From assembly GCA_900770345.1 (NCBI GenBank), contig CAAGKF010000137.1, positions 1 to 13,866 of the forward strand: 13,866 nucleotides of DNA, written 5' to 3'. The notes below the pieces were generated by a model. That model worked only from the letters and a program-made list of their open reading frames with translations, was not told the origin of the DNA and ran no database searches. Below are positions 1 to 5,477 of the stretch, in pieces. The DNA comes from Lachnospiraceae bacterium. GTDB lineage: Bacteria > Bacillota > Clostridia > Lachnospirales > Lachnospiraceae. Each line of letters opens with the position of its first letter. The stretch's first letter is position 1. Position numbers and translations under genes: made by a program.

Positions 1-11
1 CGCCACGTACA

Positions 12-84
12 CGCCGCGGCGAAAATGATTTGATTTTCTTGATTTGCCCTTGGCAAATCAACTGGGGGAACCATAGGTTCCCCC
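12..84. repeat. Palindrome and two tandem hairpins in the left flank
   Basis: Three dyads follow each other: a 10-bp palindrome (12-21), an 8-bp stem with a CTT loop (41-48 with 52-59) and a 9-bp stem with an ATA loop (64-72 with 76-84). No T run follows the stems, so they are not clear terminators. They lie outside the proposed left end of the element and probably belong to the recipient replicon or a larger host element. No gene is seen in bases 1-101. Confidence 0.6.
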
Positions 85-101
85 TAGCCCCTCTCCGTAT
101 G

Positions 102-155
102 AAAAGGCGCCCCGGAGTTCGCCGGCGTTTCATAGGGACAATTTGTGAACCCACC
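102..155. repeat. Left terminal inverted repeat (54 bp)
   Basis: This segment matches the reverse complement of 13713-13766 without gaps at 42 of 54 positions. The outer 15 bases (AAAAGGCGCCCCGGA), an internal 11 bases (TCATAGGGACA) and GTGAACC are identical. The differing middle block keeps a 3-bp dyad in both copies, CGC/GCG here and CGG/CCG on the right, which looks like a compensated change. After circularisation the two repeats would face each other around the crossover, as the half-sites of a serine-recombinase attP do; that role is inferred. Confidence 0.75.
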
Positions 156-183
156 GAAATAAGTTAATATTTGTTCCTGTGGA

Positions 184-215
184 GGGAGGCTGTGTTTCAG
201 CACAGCCTCCCTTTT
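184..215. terminator. Hairpin terminator downstream of the recombinase
   Basis: A perfect 11-bp stem (184-194 with 201-211) closes a TTTCAG loop and is followed on the plus strand by TTTT. It sits directly after the recombinase stop codon, which is read from the other strand. The T run favours plus-strand readout from outside the element, while the strong stem could also stop the recombinase transcript. It mirrors the hairpin at 13644-13682 at the opposite end. Confidence 0.6.
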
Positions 216-219
216 CTAT

Positions 220-1899
220 TCATGCGACCCCAACTGTTACCTGCTCAGCCACGGCCTCGGCCATACTCTGAGGCAGTTCATCCACCAGGCCGATGTCGCG
301 GTAGTAGATGCGTACCTCCTGCGGTGCTGTGCGGGAGTATTTCTCCGCACGCTCTCCGACCTCTACCCGCTTGATGAAGATGTGCAGGATCTCAGAGGTC
401 AGCTCCGGGATTTCACTGTACCGTTTGGCGTTCTCGATGAACCGGGCGATGTTGGAGCTGGAATCTTTCAGTTCCTGAAGCCGTGCTTCCATAGCAGGAA
501 GCTGCTCCTGGATTTCTTTCTGCTCGGTGGTGTACTCCTGAGAGAGGATGCGGTACTGCTCGTCCGGGATACGGCCAAGGACGCTGTCCTCGTAGAGTCG
601 CTTGAACAGCTTCGAAAGCTCGGCCTGGCGCTTCTGCAAGGTGTCGATTTTTTTCTGGAGCACCGTGATCTCCTGCTGTGCTCCCTTGCCCTGCTTCTTT
701 CGAATGTGCTCCGCAAATCGTAATTCATTCTGACGGGCGAAATGTGTGACACGGCGGATGTCATCCAGAAGGATGGCATTGAGTTCCTGCTCCCGAATGT
801 AATGAGCTGTGCAGGCGTCCTTGCCTTTCTTCTTATAGACGGAACACATGAAGTTGTTCTTTACCGAATCCATGGTATGCGCCCGGTGCAGTACCAGCGT
901 GCCACCGCAATCCATGCAGTAAATCAATCCAGAGAAGATATTCTGCTCCTCCATTTTTGTCGGCCGACGCTTGTGTTTGCGGATCTCCTGTACGATCTCC
1001 CAAGTCTGCTGTGTAATAAGTGCTTCATGGGTGTTCTCGAAGCGGAGCTGCTCAGATTCCGGACGCTCGATACGCTTCTTGTTCTTGAAGGACACCGTGG
1101 TGGACTTCAGGTTAATGGTGTGGCCCAGATAAGTCTCATCTTCCAGAATGCCGGCAATCGTTTTGTTGGACCAATTATAGGGTTCGGTAATACTGGCATT
1201 GGTCAGCTCCACGCCATTCTTCAGGTAGTAGTGATAACCGGGTGTGGGAATCTTGTCTTTTTTGAGCTGTTTTGCTATCTGCGATGGTCCCTTACCGGAA
1301 ACACAGAGGGCGAAGATATACCGTACCACCGGAGCTGTTTCCGGGTCAGGTACCATATGCCGCTTGGGGTCTGCCGGGTCCTTCATATACCCATAGCGTG
1401 GACGGGAGGAAACTCTGGCGCCGGTTTCCGCCTTAAGGCGAACCACAGAGCGGCCTTTCTTGCTGCAGTCCTTGGCATAGAATTCATTCATGAGATTCCG
1501 GAAGGGTGTGAAGTCGTTGGTAGACTCGTACAGGCTGTCCACGCCATCGTTGACGGCGATAAATCGCACACCGTAGCTGGGGAAGATGAGTTCGGTGTAC
1601 TGGCCCACCTGAAGGTACTCACGGCCCAGACGGGACATGTCCTTCACAATGAGCGTTTCTACCTGACCGTTTTCCATCAGATCCATGACCTGCTGCCAAC
1701 CGGGGCGATTGAAGTTCGTTCCCGAGTAACCGTCATCATACAGGAATAGGGTGTTAGTGAAGCCTTTCTCGGCTGCGTACTTCTCCAGCAGAAGCTTCTG
1801 ATTCTGGATGCTGTTGGAGTCATCCGTCTTGTTCGTTTTCTGTGTATCCTCCTGGCTCAGCCGGCCATAGAGGATGGTGTATTTTTCGTTGCTTGCCAT
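220..1899 (-). CDS. Large serine recombinase (resolvase / zinc ribbon / DUF4368)
   Basis: This 559-residue site-specific recombinase would excise, circularise and integrate the element. The N-terminal resolvase domain has YGRLS with nucleophile Ser15, DDGYSG near residues 56-60 and KDMSRLGR at 86-93. The central recombinase domain covers roughly 165-310. A zinc ribbon has Cys328, Cys331, Cys352 and Cys363. A charged coiled coil follows at about 390-475, and the C-terminus (IKRVEVGERAEKY... VRIYYRDIG) resembles DUF4368. The frame is open further upstream to 2082, but the start at 1899 is chosen because AAGGAG lies 5 bases before it and the resolvase domain begins at once. The gene has the TnpX-like architecture common in clostridial mobilizable and conjugative elements. 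It looks intact and lies at the element's left end, as expected for the mobility gene. Confidence 0.95.
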   Translation of the reverse strand: MASNEKYTILYGRLSQEDTQKTNKTDDSNSIQNQKLLLEKYAAEKGFTNTLFLYDDGYSGTNFNRPGWQQVMDLMENGQVETLIVKDMSRLGREYLQVGQYTELIFPSYGVRFIAVNDGVDSLYESTNDFTPFRNLMNEFYAKDCSKKGRSVVRLKAETGARVSSRPRYGYMKDPADPKRHMVPDPETAPVVRYIFALCVSGKGPSQIAKQLKKDKIPTPGYHYYLKNGVELTNASITEPYNWSNKTIAGILEDETYLGHTINLKSTTVSFKNKKRIERPESEQLRFENTHEALITQQTWEIVQEIRKHKRRPTKMEEQNIFSGLIYCMDCGGTLVLHRAHTMDSVKNNFMCSVYKKKGKDACTAHYIREQELNAILLDDIRRVTHFARQNELRFAEHIRKKQGKGAQQEITVLQKKIDTLQKRQAELSKLFKRLYEDSVLGRIPDEQYRILSQEYTTEQKEIQEQLPAMEARLQELKDSSSNIARFIENAKRYSEIPELTSEILHIFIKRVEVGERAEKYSRTAPQEVRIYYRDIGLVDELPQSMAEAVAEQVTVGVA

Positions 1900-1922
1900 T
1901 GTTACTCCTTTCCGGGCAAGCC

Positions 1923-1950
1923 GATACGGTATCAACAAACATACCGTATC
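1923..1950. repeat. 10-bp perfect dyad upstream of the recombinase start
   Basis: GATACGGTAT at 1923-1932 and its exact complement at 1941-1950 are separated by 8 bases. The dyad fills the 70-bp gap between the small upstream gene and the recombinase. No T run follows on the minus strand, so a terminator is unlikely. A protein-binding operator or an mRNA structure controlling recombinase expression is possible; this is inference. Confidence 0.55.
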
Positions 1951-1969
1951 TCCTGCCCAAAGTCTATCC

Positions 1970-2248
1970 TCAAATCGAGCCTTTTTCCAAATCGCTGTCG
2001 ATGATTTGGAGCATCTGCTCTGTGGGTGTTCTCGCTTTCTCGGCGTTGGAGAGGATGGAACGAATGAGGAATCTTTTCTCACCCACGATCATTTCACGGT
2101 GCAGTTCCAACCCCTTGTCCGTATACCAATACGAAGTGTCACGGAAAATGGGTGTGACCGTATTCTCATCACAGCGGGCAACAACGCGCTCAGGGATATA
2201 GCCGCCAAGAATTCCAGTATCTCGATAGATCTCGTATTCGCTTTTCAT
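1970..2248 (-). CDS. Small hypothetical protein, 92 aa
   Basis: I do not recognise the family. The product begins MKSEYEIYRDTG and is soluble and charged, with no membrane segment or cysteine cluster. A central stretch rich in Arg, Asp and Tyr (PIFRDTSYWYTDKGLELHREM) is followed by a helical tail (RFLIRSILSNAEKARTPTEQMLQIIDSDLEKG). The start at 2248 has AAAGGA 5 bases upstream; the frame is open to 2371, but that part has no ribosome binding site and overlaps the relaxase. It lies 70 bp upstream of the recombinase on the same strand and could be co-transcribed with it. A recombination accessory or directionality role is possible from position alone. It does not resemble TnpV or TnpW as I remember them. 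Confidence 0.7.
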   Translation of the reverse strand: MKSEYEIYRDTGILGGYIPERVVARCDENTVTPIFRDTSYWYTDKGLELHREMIVGEKRFLIRSILSNAEKARTPTEQMLQIIDSDLEKGSI

Positions 2249-2282
2249 AGAGTTCCTTTCCCCCAAAATCAATTTGGGCAAC

Positions 2283-2311
2283 AAAAATAGCAGACCGTTA
2301 CATGGTCTGCT
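2283..2311 (-). terminator. Rho-independent terminator after the relaxase
   Basis: On the minus strand an 8-bp stem (AGCAGACC / GGTCTGCT, 2304-2311 with 2289-2296) is followed by A and then five T residues (2287-2283). The relaxase stop codon falls in the loop. It would end the repA-mobC-relaxase transcript and separate it from the small gene and recombinase downstream. Confidence 0.7.
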
Positions 2312-2543
2312 GCTGTGCTTGTTCTGCCTGCTGATCTTCGGTCCACTGCTGTTCTGTAGCTGATTGCTCATCCTGTGTGAGCACCATGGCTACGCCAGCC
2401 ACCAGCCCGATGACCGCACCGATGTTTTTGGCTTCCTGTTCTGCCTGGATACGGCGGTAACGTTCCTCGGCATCTTCGTCACCATCATCCAGTAACGCTC
2501 CAGTCGCCGCCAGACCATACAGCCCAGCGTGAAGCGGCTTCAT
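2298..2543 (-). CDS. Possible internal-start small membrane protein, 81 aa, in the relaxase frame
   Basis: An ATG at 2543 overlaps the stop of the nested 158-residue gene as ATGA, the usual sign of translational coupling. From it the relaxase frame reads MKPLHAGLYGLAATGALLDD..., then an acidic helix (DEDAEERYRRIQAEQEAKN), a hydrophobic segment (IGAVIGLVAGVAMVL, residues 41-55) and a Gln/Glu-rich tail. No ribosome binding site is visible, so expression would depend on coupling. The alternative is that this is simply the relaxase C-terminus. The sequence looks more gene-like than the relaxase stretch before it. Confidence 0.35.
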   Translation of the reverse strand: MKPLHAGLYGLAATGALLDDGDEDAEERYRRIQAEQEAKNIGAVIGLVAGVAMVLTQDEQSATEQQWTEDQQAEQAQQQTM

Positions 2544-3764
2544 AGAAACAGGTTGCGGATGTTGCTGACCACTGTCGCTGTGCCATACCCCATCGCCAGC
2601 AGCGCTCCCATGATGAGCAGCACCAGCGCGATCCACTTGGTCACTACGATCAGGTCGAAGTCCGGAAGCCAGTCCAGCCATTTGCAGGAACGCTTTTCTT
2701 TCTTCTTCCCAGCCTGTTCCAGCAGAGCGGTCATCTCCGTCAACGATTTCTGGATCTCCGCCATGCTGTTCTGTACTGCCGTCAGATCCGTATGGGATCT
2801 CAGGTTCGGAAGATACTCCCGCATCCCACGCACTTCCCACCCGATGGACTCTATCTTCTGTGTCAGCATCGTCAGAGCCTCCGGCAGCGGACACTGAATG
2901 ACGATGGGCGTGATCGGTGAACTCGACTCCTGCGCTGTCGGTTGCGGTGAAGGCTCGGGCCGGTTCAGGGCCATGAGCTCGTCCATAGATAATTTCTTCT
3001 CTGATTCTGAATTCATATTCCATGTTCTCCTTCAAGTATTTGTCACCGAACAGCAGGCGGTCACGGCACTGCCAACCGCTGGGTGTAGCGTAGGTGATAT
3101 TCTTTCGGGACTTTTCCCAGCGAACCTTGTAGCCCTCGCTCTCCATCAGCGCAATGAACTCCTTGCGGTTGGAAGCGAGGCGCATACAGTCGTTGATGAT
3201 ATTCATGAGCTGCAGCTTCTTGCTCTGACCACGGACTGCCGTGTGATACTCTCCGATGGTCATAGCCTTTGTTTTCTGCTTTTGTTCCCTGGGTTGAAAC
3301 ACAGGAAGTGAAAACTCCCTGCAGACCATGTCGTTGCGTTGCTGCAGTTCCTGGAGCTGCTCCTTTGCGATATGCAACTTCCGTCCGGTATCGAAGTTGA
3401 CCGAGTTGATGAGGATGTGGGAATGGATGTGCTCACGGTCTGTGTGGGTGCAGACCAGAATTTCATATCCCTCATAGTACTCAGCCAGCTTCAGCGCGGC
3501 CGCGTGAGCGGTGACCGGGTCGACTGCTTCGCCTTTTGGGAAGCTCTGTATCATGTGGTAGAACAGCACACCGTCCGTTTTGTGGTAAAGCCGCTTGGTG
3601 GTCATGAAATCTGCGTAGACAGATTCCGGCTGACAGTTGATACCTGTGACCAACCGCTGCCCCTCGAACTCGGTCTTTTTATCCTGCATGGTATACCGCA
3701 TCACGGCCCCCATGCATCCACCGCTCTGTCCCCGCTTGTAGTTGGTGAAGCTGATGATCGCCAT
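2298..3764 (-). CDS. Relaxase / mobilization nuclease (MobP-type)
   Basis: This 488-residue protein would nick oriT and lead the DNA strand into the recipient. The relaxase domain occupies about residues 1-250. The metal-binding signature HTDREHIHSH (His107, Asp109, His112, His114, His116) is clear, and Tyr24 in AVMRYTMQ is the best candidate nucleophile. The ATG at 3764 is chosen because MAIISFTNYK is a typical family beginning. It lies 2 bases after the MobC stop; GTG codons at 3770 and 3773 are alternatives. From about residue 250 to 407 the protein is an odd run rich in Asp, Ser, Gly and His. That stretch coincides with a complete gene in another frame (2540-3016), so it is probably a poorly constrained read-through region. 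The last 81 residues contain a hydrophobic segment and may also be made separately (see 2298-2543). Confidence 0.9.
   Translation of the reverse strand: MAIISFTNYKRGQSGGCMGAVMRYTMQDKKTEFEGQRLVTGINCQPESVYADFMTTKRLYHKTDGVLFYHMIQSFPKGEAVDPVTAHAAALKLAEYYEGYEILVCTHTDREHIHSHILINSVNFDTGRKLHIAKEQLQELQQRNDMVCREFSLPVFQPREQKQKTKAMTIGEYHTAVRGQSKKLQLMNIINDCMRLASNRKEFIALMESEGYKVRWEKSRKNITYATPSGWQCRDRLLFGDKYLKENMEYEFRIREEIIYGRAHGPEPARAFTATDSAGVEFTDHAHRHSVSAAGGSDDADTEDRVHRVGSAWDAGVSSEPEIPYGSDGSTEQHGGDPEIVDGDDRSAGTGWEEERKAFLQMAGLASGLRPDRSDQVDRAGAAHHGSAAGDGVWHSDSGQQHPQPVSMKPLHAGLYGLAATGALLDDGDEDAEERYRRIQAEQEAKNIGAVIGLVAGVAMVLTQDEQSATEQQWTEDQQAEQAQQQTM
2540..3016 (-). CDS. Nested membrane protein, 158 aa, encoded inside the relaxase gene (MobB-like position)
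   Basis: This complete gene lies wholly within the relaxase gene, shifted by one base. AAGGAG (3027-3032) stands 10 bases before its ATG. The product starts MNSESEKKLSMDELM and has a Pro/Ser/Gln-rich linker (residues 19-40). A predicted coiled-coil or helical part (about 47-101) leads to a basic cluster KKKEKR (104-109), a Trp-rich juxtamembrane piece and a transmembrane segment (about 123-145). Its codons are dominated by CTG, GAG, ATC and AAG, like the other backbone genes, whereas the relaxase frame here looks like a shadow. In RSF1010 and ColE1, membrane-associated mobilization proteins are likewise encoded inside mobA in another frame. By analogy this protein could tether the relaxosome to the membrane; I see no direct sequence similarity. 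Confidence 0.75.
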   Translation of the reverse strand: MNSESEKKLSMDELMALNRPEPSPQPTAQESSSPITPIVIQCPLPEALTMLTQKIESIGWEVRGMREYLPNLRSHTDLTAVQNSMAEIQKSLTEMTALLEQAGKKKEKRSCKWLDWLPDFDLIVVTKWIALVLLIMGALLAMGYGTATVVSNIRNLFL

Positions 3765-3766
3765 AG

Positions 3767-4078
3767 TCACCACCGCTTTCGCTCCAGGATCATCCGGACG
3801 GCGTCACAGAGTTCAGAGAACGCCCGACATACGCTTTCCAGATTGATTACTGTCACTCGTCCCATGTGCGCCAGGGTGACGAGTTGGTTCAGATTTCTGC
3901 CGATGGACTTCAGCTCCTTCAGCACTTCTTTCAGGCCGTCGATGACCACCACCTGCTTTCCCAGGCAGCAGGCAGTTACATAGTCGCTCATGGACATCCC
4001 GGACTGCTTCGCCAACTCCTTAATGATCTCCCGGTCTGCGGATGCCATGCGAGTGCTGAATTTGATATCTTTTTTCAT
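3767..4078 (-). CDS. mobC: MobC-family relaxosome accessory protein
   Basis: This 103-residue DNA-binding accessory protein would help the relaxase open and recognise oriT. The N-terminus (KKDIKFSTRMASADREIIKELAKQSGMSMSDYV) has the form of a ribbon-helix-helix segment, and ELKSIGRNLNQLVTLAHMG at about residues 54-72 is the MobC signature. GGAGG is placed 7 bases before the ATG at 4078. The gene ends 2 bases before the relaxase ATG, so the two are very probably translated together. The product has the usual family length and no damage is seen. Confidence 0.9.
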   Translation of the reverse strand: MKKDIKFSTRMASADREIIKELAKQSGMSMSDYVTACCLGKQVVVIDGLKEVLKELKSIGRNLNQLVTLAHMGRVTVINLESVCRAFSELCDAVRMILERKRW

Positions 4079-4278
4079 GTCGTTTCCTCCAAATCGTAGA
4101 TAAAGTGGGTCCGGGCTTCTGCCCGGAATTCATGCGGAAGTCGGGCAGCGGCGTTGCCGCAGACCAGACAAACGCGATGCTGGCCACCTCCAAGGAGGTG
4201 ATTCTCCCGCGCTGAACCCCCGCGCTCCTCCTTCGGCCACAAACGGCCCAACACGGCGTTTCTTTTGCCTTGTGGGAT
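4079..4278. other. Hairpin-rich gap, candidate oriT region
   Basis: This 200-bp non-coding interval lies immediately upstream of mobC, a common place for oriT. It holds three dyads: a 6-bp stem with a TTCT loop (4111-4116 with 4121-4126), a 5-bp stem (4148-4152 with 4156-4160) and a 7-bp stem (4185-4191 with 4194-4200). A stretch around 4235-4262 contains the near-repeats AAACGGCCC and ACACGGCG. The mobC ribosome binding site is at its left edge. No known nick sequence could be assigned, so the oriT role rests on position and structure. Confidence 0.4.
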
Positions 4279-5355
4279 TTACTCGCCGCACCTGGAAACC
4301 TCCCGCAAATCGCCGCATAGCGCCCCGACAGGGTCGATAGGGACGATTTCTTCGGCACCCTCCAAATCGACACTATCGGCACGGCGCAGCTCAATCACTC
4401 GTTTTCCGTTGCTGCGACGCACCGTCGCCTGAATACCGTTTTTTCTCAGAGCCTCAACGCTTTGCAGGATCATCCTTGAAATCTTTTTGGGCGTTACCCC
4501 TTCGGACTTATCAGGGTCGATGTGCTCAGAGAGCTCCGTGGGAGTGCCGATAAATATTGTTCTGGTGCTCATAAACGCAGAGAGGAGAACAACGATTTGC
4601 CCCTCCAATTTTTCCGGCTGTGTCCGGCTGTCCGAAACCAACTGCCACACATTTTCGCCGCTGCGTTCCAACTCCAACTCCCGGTATTCGATGTCCCGGC
4701 CCACGCAGGTCAGCCTGGCCCTGCCGCTGCCCCGTTTCTCCTCCACCAGGGTGAAGCTGGAATCTACCGCGCCGCTGATAGCGGTGGTTCCGGAGATCCG
4801 GTGGAACACATCCTCCGCCTTTTCTTTCCGCAGATGATGGATGAGCAGGATGGCGATACCGTACTTGTCCGCCAGCCGCTTGAGCACAGACAGATCCCGG
4901 TAGTCGTTGGCGTAGGTAGCGTCATGCACTGGTCGGACCATCTGTAGGGTGTCGATGATGACCAGCACGGTGTCCGGGTGGCGCGCGAGAAATGCGTCCA
5001 CCTGTTCCTCCAGTCCCTGACCGATAAGCGCGCACTCCGTGCAGAAGTGGACGCTGCTTGGTGCGTCCTCGGTGATCTCAAAGAGCCGATTCTGGATGCG
5101 GAGGACGGAATCCTCCAGACAGAGATAGAGTGTAGTGCCCTGCTTGGTGGTCATGTTCCAGACCGGTTCTCCCTTGGCCACCATCACCGCCAGCCACAGG
5201 GCAAGCCAGGACTTGCCCACCTTTGGTGAGCCTGCCAGGATGTGCAGTCCCTGAGAGATCAGGGTGTCCACCACAAAATTGGGCGGCTCCAGTGGGCGGT
5301 CCATCAAGGTTCTGCCGTCCACTGTGATTAGGGGATGGTTCATTTTGTTGTTCAT
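4279..5355 (-). CDS. RepA-like AAA-family ATPase (hexameric helicase type)
   Basis: This 358-residue RecA-fold ATPase resembles the RepA helicases of mobilizable plasmids (AAA_25 type). Walker A is AGSPKVGKS (residues 41-49), Walker B is LVIID (131-135), an acidic LED motif sits at 80-82 and the HH pair at 173-174 fits the sensor position. The C-terminal third (about 260-345) looks like a winged-helix region (GTPTELSEHI... ISRMILQSVEALRKNGI). The start at 5355 has GGAGG 8 bases upstream. The frame stays open to 5478, but that would cross the leader hairpin and the divergent promoter. The protein would unwind DNA during replication of the circular form or during transfer. It heads the mobilization block and is divergent from the polymerase-like gene. 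Confidence 0.85.
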   Translation of the reverse strand: MNNKMNHPLITVDGRTLMDRPLEPPNFVVDTLISQGLHILAGSPKVGKSWLALWLAVMVAKGEPVWNMTTKQGTTLYLCLEDSVLRIQNRLFEITEDAPSSVHFCTECALIGQGLEEQVDAFLARHPDTVLVIIDTLQMVRPVHDATYANDYRDLSVLKRLADKYGIAILLIHHLRKEKAEDVFHRISGTTAISGAVDSSFTLVEEKRGSGRARLTCVGRDIEYRELELERSGENVWQLVSDSRTQPEKLEGQIVVLLSAFMSTRTIFIGTPTELSEHIDPDKSEGVTPKKISRMILQSVEALRKNGIQATVRRSNGKRVIELRRADSVDLEGAEEIVPIDPVGALCGDLREVSRCGE

Positions 5356-5387
5356 GTTTGGTACCTCCGTTTCAAGAATTTGAATAC

Positions 5388-5417
5388 AAAAAAGCTCCCA
5401 CCTCAAAAAAGTGGGAG
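5388..5417 (-). terminator. Hairpin with T run in the repA leader (attenuator or antisense stop)
   Basis: On the minus strand a 7-bp stem (CTCCCAC / GTGGGAG, 5411-5417 with 5395-5401) is followed by C and six T residues (5393-5388). A further 7-bp pair (5381-5387 with 5420-5426) flanks the stem. The position, 33 bases before the repA start, suggests either an attenuator for repA or a stop for transcripts running antisense through the polymerase-like gene. Confidence 0.55.
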
Positions 5418-5428
5418 TAGTATTCATT

Positions 5429-5456
5429 TTGATTTTGAAATGGTTTATGGTAGAAT
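5429..5456 (+). promoter_or_regulatory. Probable promoter of the polymerase-like gene
   Basis: TTGATT (5429-5434) and TAGAAT (5451-5456) are 16 bases apart, a fair sigma-A type match. Transcription would start near 5463, just before GGAGG (5466-5470) and the ATG at 5478. The short leader leaves little room for other control. Confidence 0.5.
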
Positions 5457-5477
5457 GGAGCAAACGGAGGTGAGCCA

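Noticed and set aside
742..1749. Long plus-strand open frame (335 codons) opposite the recombinase
   Set aside because: It lies antisense to strongly recognised resolvase motifs and its translation resembles no family; a shadow of GC-biased coding.
1900..2082. N-terminal extension of the recombinase to 2082
   Set aside because: The extra residues overlap the small upstream gene and the dyad, have no resolvase similarity, and the AAGGAG site supports 1899.
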